A stretch of DNA of 64,000 bases, taken from Trichaptum fuscoviolaceum (Eukaryota > Basidiomycota > Agaricomycetes > Hymenochaetales > Trichaptaceae). Shown here one piece after another: positions 11,601 through 20,400 of the stretch. Under the pieces are notes generated by a model. That model saw nothing but the letters and a program-made list of their open reading frames with translations. It did no database searches and had not been told where the DNA came from. A program made the translations under genes and the position numbers. Numbering within the stretch: the stretch's first letter is position 1; each line of letters begins with the position of its first letter. The stretch is from assembly GCA_910574455.1 (NCBI GenBank), contig CAJSYZ010000003.1, positions 4,339,250 to 4,403,249 on the forward strand, read 5' to 3'.

Positions 11601-13944
11601 AGTATTTTTCGCTGGAAAGGCTATGGACCCGAGGAAGACCAATGGATCGATGCCGCGGACATGGAGCATGCCCCCGCCGTTATCCGAAAGTTCTATCGTC
11701 GGTACCCCGACGCCATTCGCTAACGAACGCGCGCGCTCTTTAGGAGCGCCCTTGGAGGGGGATAATGTCAGGAATCCGCCTCAGGTTATTTTATTTCTTT
11801 TATTTTTCCTTTATTTTCTTTTACGATCATACTCCGAGTCGGATCCCCGACATGTCCGGTCCGAAACCGGACTTTCTTTGACTCCGATTCTCTTCCTTTT
11901 TGCGTAGATTACTTGCCTGTATGTTTGCAGGCCGCTAGGACAAGCGCCCTGCAAGCAATTCTCTTTTCTTTCTTTCTTCCGCCACTCCGACTCGAAACCT
12001 CCGCTCTACCGATGCGGGACCCCGACTAGAGCGGGACCCCGAACTCCGACTTACGTCAGCGGTATAGGTCGGACCTAGTCGGATCAGGGTCCAGTGGCTT
12101 GGTACTGTATAGTTTTTACCTTTGTTCATCAAAACCGCGGATCCCCCTGCGAAGCACTCCACTTTTGGCCTCTTGTAAAGTGCTTCTCAGGTGATGTGTT
12201 TATCTTTAGCTCTGATGTGTAGAATAGCTTAATTGACTTGTAAAGTGCTTCTCAGAGTGAGAACCACCGCTCATTGCGTCCGATCGTCGTCCGTGTCCGA
12301 TTCAGGGTCTCGAAAGCGAAGGAACCACTCTAGGTCGTAACACAGTGTCAGTCTATTTTTGAAGGCGAGGATCACTTACATGCATGCAACAATATGCGAT
12401 GAACTCCGGGGTGACTTCATTGTGTCCATGTATGTGAGCGATACCACGAGCAGGACGACTGCCCGGATCATTGGGATCTTCATCGGCCATGACTGCCTTT
12501 CCGTAGGAAATCGAAATACCAATCTGGAGCCTTTCGTTAGATGGCCATGGCCCTACATTAATACAATTTAGGACTTACTTTTATAGGAATTTCATTCTGG
12601 AGGAATCCTTCCCACTCTTTGTCTGGGTTATATTTCTCACCTTTGAACAACAAGGGACTGAGGCCGCCAGGCTTCAGTATCATTTTCTTTGATTTGAAGG
12701 CAGCGAGTATCCTTGTTGAATATAGTTAGTAATGTGTACGTGTGAAAAGCCTACTAATACTTACTGTTCATCGCTCTTTTCGCCCCCGAATGTCCCAACC
12801 TGCGCAAGCATTTTTAAACAGTTTGAGATTATAAATCCCCCTTTTCGCTTTGGGGGGGATTACAGGAGTGTCGAAGTTGAAAATATCACCAATAATGCTC
12901 TTCACGGTGGCCACGTCCTCGGCCCTCGCCTGACTCCTCCCGTGGTTGAGCTGGACCCATAGGGATCAGTAATGAAGCAGCTGCTGAAACTATAATACTC
13001 ACCTCTTTTGCCGCCTCAACTTCACGAATTGAGTCAATCTCCTTCTCCATCCAGGGATATCTTGAAATCAGGCGGGTCCATTTTTCCGCCAATGCACCTT
13101 CGCTGTTCAATTGAAATGAATGCAGCTCTAATTAAACTAGGAACGAACTCACTCGTCGGTGACCGGCCGTTCATCCATCTCCGACGCTGCGTTTCTGCCC
13201 GCCGTTATAATCGTGAGGAAGTCAGTCACGCATTCCACCCATCTTCCGTGTCCACGTGTTGCACTGGCAAGGGCAGACTCCGGTTTGCGTCTGGGACGTA
13301 GTCAGTAAAGAGCTTGATGGCTTCCAATCATCTACTCACGCCGGGGCTGTCCCATTAGCAGGGGAGACCGCTTGCACGATCGTTTTCGACGGCTTCTTCG
13401 TGGGCAAAGCATCCGGGGAAGGCTGCGCAGCCAGTTGGTTTGATGGCGGGGGAAGAAGAATGGGGTCAATGTGACCACCATGCATCGAACCACCCGAGCC
13501 CGTATGGAAGGCCGCCGCCTGTCCCGGATAAGGTGACGGCTGGCTATTAAAGCTAGCGTTGGAGGAAGTAGAGCCGCTACGGGGGGTGGGGGCGGGGAGC
13601 ATCCACGGAGGCGTCGGGGAGTGAACGCCTGCTCCGTATGCGTTCGTCCCATAATGGGAAGGCGTCGGAGGCGGGGGGAGCGCTGCTGTTACCTAACTGC
13701 CTCATTGAATGATCAGCGGTGCGCTTGTACGTTAGAGGCGGGGACGCTTCTTGGTCGAGGAACAAAGAAGTTGATGAAAATTTCTTCTATCAAGGGTCCT
13801 CACCTATTTAAGGTATTAGCAACGGCATTCCCATATATGGTAAGGATTTACCTTTGTTTGAATGTCTCGTGACCTTAACGCGTCAGTAATCGCGTCAGTT
13901 TTATTTCTTACCTGAATGTAACGTGAGCCAGTAGTTCTCGCCAT
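5649..13944 (-). CDS. DUF6698-family protein, carrying a retrotransposon in an intron
   Basis: The function of this Agaricomycete-expanded family is unknown. The model starts at the ATG at 13944 (MARTTGSRYIQ). It runs through a Pro/Ser/Gly-rich N-terminus (about 13700-13340), then RPRRKPESAL…FLTIITAGRNA, and HGRSQARAEDVATVK with FNFDTPVIPPK (about 12945-12850). Next come GGLSPLLFKGEKYNPDKEW and GIAHIHGHNEVTPEFIAYCC (to 12380). After the intron it continues AHFVLHSEPS…FNYIAYYNAILQLY (5982 down) and ends RVYGEQLDDSGS…RREAQ-type residues with a TAA at 5649-5651. The order and spacing match my memory of DUF6698 proteins. The intron between CCMH and AHFV (12379 to 5983) holds the whole of Gypsy-1 in antisense. 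Without it the intron would be 54 bp and in phase. The coding sequence itself looks intact. Exon limits in the N-terminal part are approximate. Confidence 0.7.
6000..6004 (+). repeat. Gypsy-1 target-site duplication, left
   Basis: CAGTG, repeated at 12343-12347 immediately after the right LTR. Confidence 0.93.
6005..6580 (+). repeat. Gypsy-1 5' LTR (576 bp)
   Basis: TG…CA-bounded and repeated at 11766-12342. It contains two direct copies of a 19-bp unit (CTTGTAAAGTGCTTCTCAG at 6410-6428 and 6475-6493). A perfect 8-bp inverted pair GAAGCACT/AGTGCTTC (6389-6396 and 6417-6424) encloses the putative transcript start and self-primer. Confidence 0.95.
6399..6409 (+). promoter_or_regulatory. Putative self-primer / transcript 5' end of Gypsy-1
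   Basis: ACTTTTGGCCT is exactly complementary to 6583-6593, just after the LTR. By analogy with Tf1, the RNA would start here and fold back to prime reverse transcription. A TGTATAG box lies about 55 bp upstream. The start site itself is inferred. Confidence 0.6.
6583..6593 (+). promoter_or_regulatory. Putative primer-binding site (self-priming) of Gypsy-1
   Basis: AGGCCAAAAGT begins 2 nt after the 5' LTR and pairs over 11 nt with 6399-6409 in the LTR. The typical tRNA-primed TGG start is absent. Confidence 0.65.
6645..7925 (+). CDS. gag: Gag polyprotein of Gypsy-1
   Basis: This 426-residue capsid/nucleocapsid precursor forms the particles in which the element RNA is reverse transcribed. 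The N-terminus is acidic and then Pro/Ala/Gln-rich (about residues 1-70). The retrotransposon gag domain covers roughly residues 100-270 (WSQKVRLYVRMRPQEF, LLRGPAEQWARP, LMKLRQGKDTVSEYAAKFRAL). A single CCHC zinc knuckle, CFQCGEHGHLARDC, lies at about residues 337-350, preceded by DAMDIDRLS. The tail is Ala/Ser/Thr-rich. The first ATG, 65 bp after the LTR, was taken as the start. The stop TGA (7923-7925) directly follows a slippery heptamer that moves ribosomes into pol. Confidence 0.93.
   Translation: MGRFGQEDSDEDMTDPINPAQAAPASGAAPTPTPGAAPPQAAPPPQQSGDLPPDVLQAINDATRPLQSHLQEVTAENQRLHDFMNLFVRNAQEGATRTPKGPKVGAPPAFYGRTPKDKEAESISFEEWSQKVRLYVRMRPQEFVGSPTMACLWAASLLRGPAEQWARPHTTAALEGTGVPALMTDLELFLASLQSAFGRPNIKRHAGQELMKLRQGKDTVSEYAAKFRALLVESEVDWGMEGKMLVFKTGLSSQFRYDLASKEIRETKSFDQWVRLLCEYDEDLRARRTGFKQNNWSPNWGSRSQTHHSASRGPTRDPDAMDIDRLSTEEMMRRGLCFQCGEHGHLARDCPQRSKRSNGRSKVASQTAASSSTAPPAASAPAAASKTPTATLEEVRDETPTVNAARTPTVDEIAKAVAAALKSQGF
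7916..7961 (+). promoter_or_regulatory. Programmed -1 frameshift signal between gag and pol of Gypsy-1
   Basis: GGGTTTT (7916-7922) is in the X_XXY_YYZ register of gag (CAG GGT TTT TGA). A 5-nt spacer (7923-7927) precedes a hairpin whose outer arms are GGGTCT (7928-7933) and AGACCC (7956-7961), with a possible inner GGCG/CGCC stem. After a -1 slip, reading resumes at 7922, exactly where the pol frame opens. Confidence 0.8.
7922..11743 (+). CDS. pol: Pol polyprotein of Gypsy-1 (protease, RT, RNase H, integrase)
   Basis: It lies in the -1 frame relative to gag and has no ATG at its start, so it should be made as a Gag-Pol fusion by frameshifting. Domains in order: aspartic protease with ALLDCGAFSV at about residue 62 (Cys in place of the usual Ser/Thr); reverse transcriptase with KKKDGSLRMVVDYR, FGLTNAPATFQRMM and the YLDD catalytic box near residue 477; RNase H (ECDASDFATGAVLSQ, about 624); integrase with an HHCC zinc finger (HHDSLPVGHPGRW…CDTCMRTK, about 848-890) and D-D-E positions in CDFITQLP, SDRGTQF and TERVNQE. 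The C-terminal chromodomain is broken: a frame change near 11603-11609 puts its tryptophan-rich end (RWKGYGPEEDQW…) in another frame that stops at 11721-11723, while the main frame runs on to 11743. Confidence 0.93.
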   Translation: MSGSRRAVVPPKTPNRFSLLDDDVSDPSVYNRTSLIHKSLRRFIHVPVRISDGRKILSMRALLDCGAFSVIINQKLVRKFGLRTRPLDRPIKVYNADDSLNQSGPITDQVRLTLEIGGHKEEVDATVANIGDYPLIIGIDWLHHHNPEIDWNDETISFTRCPNECRPVEAARVVEAGQPLPRAVRKLRTARCKNSRQMRPRPQPHARVCVAEVGDDSDESDSESDDLAKIPPGFRYSEKYMDIYHDAEQFYVADDPDFVHKVAASYTWSQAIAEKSAVKEGDKSFEEMVPPQYREFAKVFSKSEAERLPERKPFDHAIDLEPGSTPSYSKIYPMAPAERAALKEFIEENLRKGYIRPSKSPAAAPVFFIKKKDGSLRMVVDYRKLNEITVKNRYPLPLTTELIDSLKKARVFTKLDLRAGYNNIRIKEGDEWKAAFRTQEGHFEPTVMTFGLTNAPATFQRMMNELFKDMLDVIVIIYLDDICIFSENESEHEEHVKEVLRRLEKYDLFCKPEKCEFHKDSIEYLGMIIGSGIISMDPKKVEAVADWPTPAKVKDIQAFLGFANFYRRFIKDFSKLAVPMTELLRKDVQWRWTTRQQESFDGLKKKFAEAPVLAMPDLEKPFILECDASDFATGAVLSQIGPDGDIHPVAYYSKSLGDAERNYEIHDKELLAIVRALDEWRHYLEGSPHKIDIVSDHRNLLFFAEARNLTRRQARWSLFLSRFDFLIRHRPGRLGGKPDALSRREDLRPDGPDNTNKVLLDTNRFYTLAMRRGMVRAEGDTELLRRIRESERFDEELVEAIEKVKEGAPRALANDLEEWNTEDGLLLYRGKVYVPKDEEIRRDIVKLHHDSLPVGHPGRWKTYELVSRNYWWPGMSTFVERYVSGCDTCMRTKNIPQRPVGPLQPNEVPDGPWQVISCDFITQLPQSGEYDAIFVVVDRLTKQAHFIPTTSDIDSARTADLFVSEVWKHHGTPRKVISDRGTQFVSRFMKAVLHRLGIEGATSTSFHPQTDGQTERVNQELEQYLRAFTDVRQENWSELLPMAEFAHNTRAHSATKVSPFALLYGYDPEFTIVPSAGLSTVPAADDRLDLLQKAQEDARAALEVAAERMKRYYDQGHADTPDIRPGDKVWLDARNIAIPGTRKLNPRRLGPYTVLRKIGLLNYELQLPATMRIHPVFHVSLLTKYTPDTIPGRVQTPPEPVNVDGDIEYEVSEVLNSRRSGRGRTLQYFSLERLWTRGRPMDRCRGHGACPRRYPKVLSSVPRRHSLTNARAL
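11541..11723 (+). pseudogene. Chromodomain end of Gypsy-1 pol, out of frame
   Basis: This frame holds RWKGYGPEEDQWIDAADM and FYRRYPDAIR before a TAA at 11721-11723. It is the expected C-terminal half of the chromodomain that directs integration to modified histones. Compared with the Gypsy-2 chromodomain, about two bases appear to be missing in the TATTTTTCGC stretch (about 11603-11612). The frame therefore shifts and the domain cannot be made whole from this copy. Confidence 0.75.
11754..11765 (+). promoter_or_regulatory. Polypurine tract of Gypsy-1
   Basis: GGAGGGGGATAA directly precedes the 3' LTR. It is the plus-strand DNA primer site. The matching tract in Gypsy-2 is nearly the same. 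Confidence 0.85.
11766..12342 (+). repeat. Gypsy-1 3' LTR (577 bp)
   Basis: Copy of 6005-6580 with one extra A. It is followed by the right CAGTG duplication at 12343-12347. Confidence 0.95.
12343..12347 (+). repeat. Gypsy-1 target-site duplication, right
   Basis: CAGTG, identical to 6000-6004. Confidence 0.93.
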
Positions 13945-14030
13945 CGCTGACTGAAGGAAGACAAAATGGCTTTTGACATTGTAGCCAGTATATATTGATT
14001 CGAAAAAATACATAATAATAAATTATTCTA

Positions 14031-16919
14031 TTATGCAGGTGGTCCATCCGCCTTGCGTGTAACACGAGTTAAAAAGTCTATAGGATACAGGACCTCCTCC
14101 TTCTTCTTCGCGTTCTCCTTTAACTTACAGTAGATCGCCTTTTTCCCCTGCCCTTCCAATTTATCGTACCGCGCTGGGTACACGATAGTCCCCGCGTCTG
14201 GGCCATTTATCACCACCGCGACTTCGCCTTTCTGAATCTTCGGCCTGCACAATTCCAGACTCGACACCGGCACGAACTCTGTCCTGATTCGCATGTCTTG
14301 TGTCTTGAACGTGAGCGACACGTCTCGGTTCAGACGTGTCGTCGGAGAATCGGGAGGCGTTGTCCAGGCAGTCTTGCCATCGACGCTTTTAGGACTCGTG
14401 CAACCAAGCACGAAGCGCAGCGACACGTAGTAGCGCTCGAAGACATCCACATAGTTATCACGAAGTAAAAAAAAAACAGGGGTGATCTGATGTCACCCCT
14501 CGCTCGAGATCAATTGGGGGCCGGAGAGCAGCAGAAGCTAACTCCTCGTTGACCGTGTGCTTCGAGGACTTCTTGGTTTTGAGGGTCTGTTTGGGGCCAG
14601 ACAGCGTCAGACGGTATCTGAAGTCCGTCCCAAACAGTACTCTGCACCTGCGCCGCAAGACGCGCATGTCCCCTGCAGTCTGACCATCGAGTCGCCGACC
14701 CGTTTTCCTATACGCAGGCAGCATGTTAAGTCAACTCAAAGTTCAGAGAGTTAGGATAACTTACATGGAAATGACGTCGGACGCATCGAACACGTTGACT
14801 TGCTGATCACTCTCCCATGTCACGAGTGCCTTGCCTCTGCCATTTGAACCGTGGAGGAATCCAAATGCTTTCCGCTGACACACGTAAACCCCATGGTATG
14901 AAGTTGAGAGCGTGTCGATGTATCGGGGCTTGATGACAACTGCTCCAGGTAGCGGTTTGCCCTCCTTGACCGTCATCCACACGGGATCGAATCCACGTTG
15001 AACGAATGTACCCATAATTCTTTTTGCTTCATCGACATTGTCAAATGAAGCACCGTCTACCTTAAGCCACGAATCTCTATAGGCAAACTGAGCATCTTCA
15101 CTCGTATTCATTGGAAACCATAATACTCACGTAAAAACGAGTTCAGACGGTCTGAACGCAATCCACTCGGAGTTCATCTTCCCGCCATGCTCAACCAAGT
15201 ACGACGTCATGTCCCCGTTGGTCCTTGCGCCACGAATTCGACCAATCCTTCGCAGGGGAATGACGTACACCGTCCGATAAAGCGCAGGGTTAGCCTTCGG
15301 CATGCCTTGCGTAGCGTGGAGGGAGGTCGTGCGCACTGTTGGCACACTGCGAAGTTGAAGGGGTCCGTTGACGCTTTCCAGTGCCGCGTCGCGAACAGTT
15401 ATCTGTCATTGATTAATGTTACTCGTCAATATATATGAGACTGAGGTGATTAGTACGCATATCTTACCTGGTCGTGCCCACTACCTAGAAGGATAGTAAC
15501 CTCCGTGTGCTGAACTCCATCGACCCTCACATCCTGGACCGCACACACTAACCCGCTGTCGCCCTTGTGGGGACCAAGCCTCACGGCTACGGAGTCTCCC
15601 GGTGAAAAAATGCGGCGGACGTCCGACATGTTTGCGCACATCGAACTGTCCTCCCCCACCTCGACCTCCACCGACTCTCCGTCTACGCGTAGAACGATCC
15701 CCAATACGTTCTGGGCCACGCCTCGAATGATCTCCACCGAATCCCCGGAACCCAAGAAACTCCTGTTAGTCTCCAGCACAGTGTCGCAGCCGGCAACCGT
15801 GAACAACCACACGTCCTCTGCACTCGGTCTCTGCATGGGCCTCGCGTAGTGCAGTCCCTGTACCGTAAGGAGTTGCAGGCCGTTGGTGAGGTACACCTCA
15901 TCCCCAACTCTGAACGAGTGCGGCACTGGACCGGGCTCGAGGTCGCCGTTCGGGACGTTGTCGAGGACGCAAAGTGTGGGGGAGGGGCGGATTTGCGGAT
16001 ATCCTTTGCGAGGGTGGCGGTAATACTGCGATGGGTCCTGGGGAAGTCTGGGTGCAACGAGCACTTGTATGTTGTCGCTCGTTGACGTCGAGTGATACAC
16101 CTTCCCCACATCGCCGGCGTACAGACCGCTCGAAATTTTCACCCAAGACCCAACCGCAAATCTCCTCGACAAGTCCCCGTTAGACTCCACCTGCAAATCT
16201 ACCAGCCTTCTCTCGTGCTCAGGCAAAGGGATGACCGCCCTATGAACGTACGCCTGCTTAATGGGAGCGCCAAACCGCTTGATTACGCGGTCGACGTGGG
16301 GCACCTCTGTCGGCACAGACACGTAGATACGGGCTGGAAGCCCTCGCACCGCGAATGCGTGGAACTCTTTAGGGAGGCCTTTCTGAAGCAGCTTAGCCGT
16401 ATGTTCCTCATTAGGTCCGCTGGTTGGAATACTTAGTAAACCCCCAAATACCAACATACGAGATACAGACTTACCCGTACGTGCACCAGCCAGTACGTCC
16501 TGTCGCCAGCCTCGACGAGTCCCGGGAGATTTCCAGACCCATGCAGTATGGCGTCGTGATAGGCGGTCTCTCGTCTTTTCTTCCACTTGGCCAGTGCAGC
16601 TAGGGATTCCAGCTCCTCTGTCTCGCGAGCTACGGCATTCCCGGAGTTGTACAGCCTCGTGAAGTCCAAAGGCCGGACGTCGTCGTCAGCCTCATCGTCG
16701 ACGAGGAATTGCTCTGAATTTGAAATTAACATTCATTCGTCTGAGTTATCGGGGGGTTTTGTCCCTTCAACACATACCGAATTCCTCTGGATCCACCTCC
16801 TCTTCGTCCTCGTCACTCTCCACTTCCGCCTCAAGATCCAGAAACTGTTGCACGATTGGCTCTCCGCCAGCCTTGGAGGGATAACCGACACTTTTCGAGA
16901 CTCTGGACGTCATCGTCAT
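14031..16919 (-). CDS. Spt5/NusG-like protein with KOW motifs
   Basis: It resembles the transcription elongation factor Spt5 but is not the housekeeping copy; such KOW proteins are multicopy in mushroom genomes. It starts MTMTSRVSKSVGYPS at 16919. An acidic stretch (LEAEVESDEDEEEVDPEEF) follows, as in Spt5 N-termini. Next is an NGN-like region (IYVSVPTEVPHVDRVIKRF) and KOW-like units such as FAVGSWVKISSGLYAGDVGKV, FRVGDEVYL, LGSGDSVEIIRG…GIV and FSPGDSVAVRLGPHKGDSGLV. The C-terminus includes RYYVSLRFVLGCTSPKS, TTPPDSPTTR and GEVAVVINGPDAGTIV. Several short introns are seen, for example after DPEEF and YWLVHVR. One join near 14467-14476, a run of ten A/T, needs either an intron I cannot see or a frame change. 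It sits between the transposase and DUF6698 genes in the same orientation. Confidence 0.65.
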
Positions 16920-17034
16920 TTATCGAGTCCTTTTTTTCCTGTTCTTTCAACGTCGTTTATCATGATATTAGAACGACATTCTCTTTTTTTTTAAGTTCTC
17001 AACAAAGAGAACATCTTACTTGAGTCTGGTACGC

Positions 17035-17373
17035 TAAGCACAATATTTATCTAAAATTTACAGATTTTTTTGCGGCACAACCAAGAGCGCCCTAGATGGG
17101 GGCTGATGGTGGAACGGAAGCAAAAAGGACTTCCATCTAAATTTGGTCGTCGCGCTTATCACTCGTAAAGATCCCGTGTGATTTGCATACCAGATGTGGC
17201 TGTGAGTTTCAAGTTCGGTATGAGAGTCACACGGGCTCTTTACGAGTGTTAAGCCCGACGTCCAAATTTGGATGGAAGTCCTTTTTGCTTCCGTTCCACC
17301 ATCAGCCCCCATCTAGGGCGCTCTTGGTTGTGTCGCAAAAAATATAGATAAATTATAGATAAATATTATGCTT
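17035..17373. mobile_element. Foldback MITE (imperfect palindrome)
   Basis: Almost the whole segment folds on itself. The left half runs TTTTTTGCGGCACAACC (about 17066), GAGCGCCCTAGATGGGGGC, GGACTTCCATC. The right half repeats this inverted, ending GGTTGTGTCGCAAAAAA at about 17342. Weaker pairing extends outward (AGCAYAATATTTATCT) and inward (CACTCGTAAAGA…CCCGTGTGA) to a small loop at about 17200. It carries no coding frame. It lies upstream of the KOW gene and downstream of the transposase gene, so it could affect the KOW promoter or transcript ends. Confidence 0.75.
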
Positions 17374-17440
17374 CGCTAGTAGAGTCAAAATACGTTGTAC
17401 AGATAGACGAGAGAGAAAAAAAGAGAGAGTGCGAGATCAA

Positions 17441-20400
17441 TTATAAGCTGGCGTTTGGCTCGACAGTGAAATCTGGGTCCGGCTCATCGTCAGAATCGTT
17501 TGAGTCAGGCTCTGGCTCTGGGTCAGAATTGTCGTCCGCGTCAGACTGGGTTTCAAGTGTCTCGTTTTCCTCGATATTTGTGGTGTCGTCGGGTTCATCG
17601 TCAAGCCCGGTATCTTCAAGAGCGTTGAGAACACTAACGAATTCGCCTGGACTGATTTCTGGCTGGGCTCGCACAGCTGGGTCGACGTGCCCTATCCCGA
17701 ATCCCAAATAACGCATCAAGATGTTGCGCGAAGCAAACCTGTTGCGGGAAATAGTGAGACGACCGGTTGAGTTAGTCTCAGGAACTTAGAAGGTGAGACG
17801 CAGTGATATCTCACCGATTGATATAATAATTAACAAAATCTCCCCCCTGGTCTCTGAACCGAGAAGGTGGAAGAAGGCTCGTCGTACGACCCAAATGAAA
17901 AGCGGGGATTAGGTGACATGCCCGTATGATAGTACTTGGGTCGACGAAGCCGAAGGCAGGACTACCTGAGTCGCCATAGGGCACGTAACCTACGCGATCT
18001 AATCGACGATGTGAGTCTCCTCCATTCCATTCCGGATCGATACCTAACCAGCGCACGAACAGGACGTCGATACGCTTATTTTTTGTCTCTGATGGCTCGT
18101 GCGTAGCTTTCACATGAAATACAGCCAGCACCCGAGCGTACCAAAAAGGATGGCGCATATCGTCGCCTTCGTCCTCCCCGTTTGCCAGCATGACGCAGCG
18201 TTTGTCTGTGTCAGGATTGACGACACTGCGTTCTCGTCGAACATCGTAAGTGGTAAAGTTAAATTGAATTTTTGGGTGACCGTATAGCAAATCATTGTAG
18301 AAATGCAGAGAGTCGCGTTCGTCCTCTGTGAATTCGAGGTCTTCCCCCACGGTGTCGATATTTTTGATGCGGGCAAGACAATGGTCTTTGAGGCGGGGAT
18401 AGAAGTCCTGAAGGAATTGATCAGACGGAGATTAATGAGAGTAAGTTTCTTGTATTTCGAACCTCAAAGCCAGGATCATCCTGAAATCCGGAATGCATAT
18501 AGGTCGCAATATCAACTTTGTCGCGCTCGCTGAGTGCAATATGGTACTGCATATGAAGATCAGTGTCCGCAGAGAATCGGTCAGTCGAGGAGTTGTATGT
18601 GCGTGGTTCGCCTGTTGCGAAAGGTATGTCTACTTTCAAGATACGAAGTATCTGGGCCCGGTATCTGAGTTCGTATTCGAGAGCGAGAGCTCGCAATATC
18701 TGAGGTTCCGTCTGTCTCTTATTCGAGCAACGGTATCGTGCCTTTGATCTTCTGTGCTCGTGCTCTCCCTACAGAGCGTCAGCAAATCCAAGCTTTCATT
18801 CACTTCTGGAACTTACAGGGTGCGTGGAGTAACCGTCCGTCGTACCATACAATCTGATTTCCTCTACGTAGTCGCCCAGTGCATGGATCTTTGAAGTCTG
18901 GAGGTTGAAGACCTTCCGTTTCTTTGCCCCCGAGCCCGATTCTGGAGATTTTCCCTGAGCTTTGGCACGAGTTGTAGCAGCACGAACACGGGCCTGCACT
19001 TCGCGGGCTGACTCGTAAGTGTTGTAATGTGGACAAACATCCTTCTGAAATCTTCTAAGCTCTTCCCCTAATCTAACTGTCTCCCGTTGCAATAGTTCCA
19101 ACGTTATTTCTGAATGGATTCGGAGCTTCGCCAAGGCATGCCATGCTGCCATTGTATAGAGGAGAGTTGTGATCTTCTCATCGTCTCCTGGCAGAAAGAG
19201 ACCTTCAAAACATGGTATTGCACACTTCAATTCGGGTAAGCAGGTGTTCTTATTTTCTGAAAACAAAAGTAGCTAACTCACTTGTATAAGATCTTCGAAA
19301 TCCCGTGCAGCTAACTTCTTCATTTCAGAGACATTATCGGTAAAGTTGCGTATGTCCGCGTCAGACGCTCCGAACGATGGGACGTGAGCGTATCTGAAAA
19401 TAAATAGGGTTTAAATCCAATGGAAAAATAGATGAGTTATTCTTCCTACCGCCTATTTAACGCTCTGATTCGATCGTCCCCAAGGCTTTGAAGCATTCGA
19501 ATAAGATGGGCGAATACCATCTTAAAAAGGCCCAGTTCGACTTCATGAAGTAAGTCTACACGCAACATCCGAAAGAAGTCAAACCCATATGGCGACAAGC
19601 ACTTGGAGAACGCGTTCTACGTTAATTGTCAAAATCAGTTCTCGATTCCCGTGAGTAGTCAATCAAATTCATACCTCAGTTGGCACTAAAGACTCTGAAC
19701 CCAGGTACGCCTCAGTATACTCGTTGGTGACGGCCAAATGATCCTTATAAATTTTATCTCGTGCTAACTTGATTTTCTGCCGATAGTCCGCGTTATCGTG
19801 ACGAGCCTTCGTCGCGCGATTGCGCATGTCCCTTTTCATACCAAGGGAATGGATATGTTTCTTCTCGATCGTGCAACGAGGGCAGGGATATGTCCCCAAG
19901 TCACGAATTGTTGCAATGAGCACCCTAAGGTGTGAGTGGATTGTTAGTCTTGAGTCGAGCTCGAAGAGGTGGTCACTTACTTCTCCGGATAGTCAGCTGA
20001 ATATGTGAAAATTCGAGGGAAAATCCTTCGAGTGATGCCATCGGCGCACGTAATGACCAAGCCACGAGTGTAGGCCTTAAGAAACTCGGGGTCACTCAGC
20101 AAGAGCATCCAACAGGCATGGAACAGCTCGCGCCGACAGTGAGTCAGGATGGCTCTAGAAACTGTCTTAGCACCCGTTGTTGCTATGATGAATTCCTCAA
20201 TCTTCTTTTTTATCTACAATGAATGTGAGTTAGAATTCTATCTTGCGATTGATGAGACACTTACTGATGGTAAATATGCAATATGATGCAGTGCATGTGA
20301 ACCGGAACTCCCTCTTTCGTACTTCGACTGGTTGCCCAGGGCAAGATAAATTGGCCAGACTGACTGCTGCCCGAACTCGGCAACATGTGTTGCGTCGGAC

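Larger units (their letters stand above)
6005..12342 (+). mobile_element. Gypsy-1: Ty3/gypsy chromodomain LTR retrotransposon
   Basis: A complete element: 5' LTR (6005-6580), putative self-priming site, gag, pol in the -1 frame (protease, reverse transcriptase, RNase H, integrase, remnant chromodomain), polypurine tract, 3' LTR (11766-12342) and a 5-bp duplication CAGTG. The LTRs start TGTCAGG and end CGTAACA. The LTRs differ in length by one base (an extra A in CTCGAAACC of the right copy), and I noticed no other difference, so insertion is very recent. It lies antisense inside an intron of the DUF6698 gene. Domain order and the chromodomain place it among fungal chromoviruses. Confidence 0.95.
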
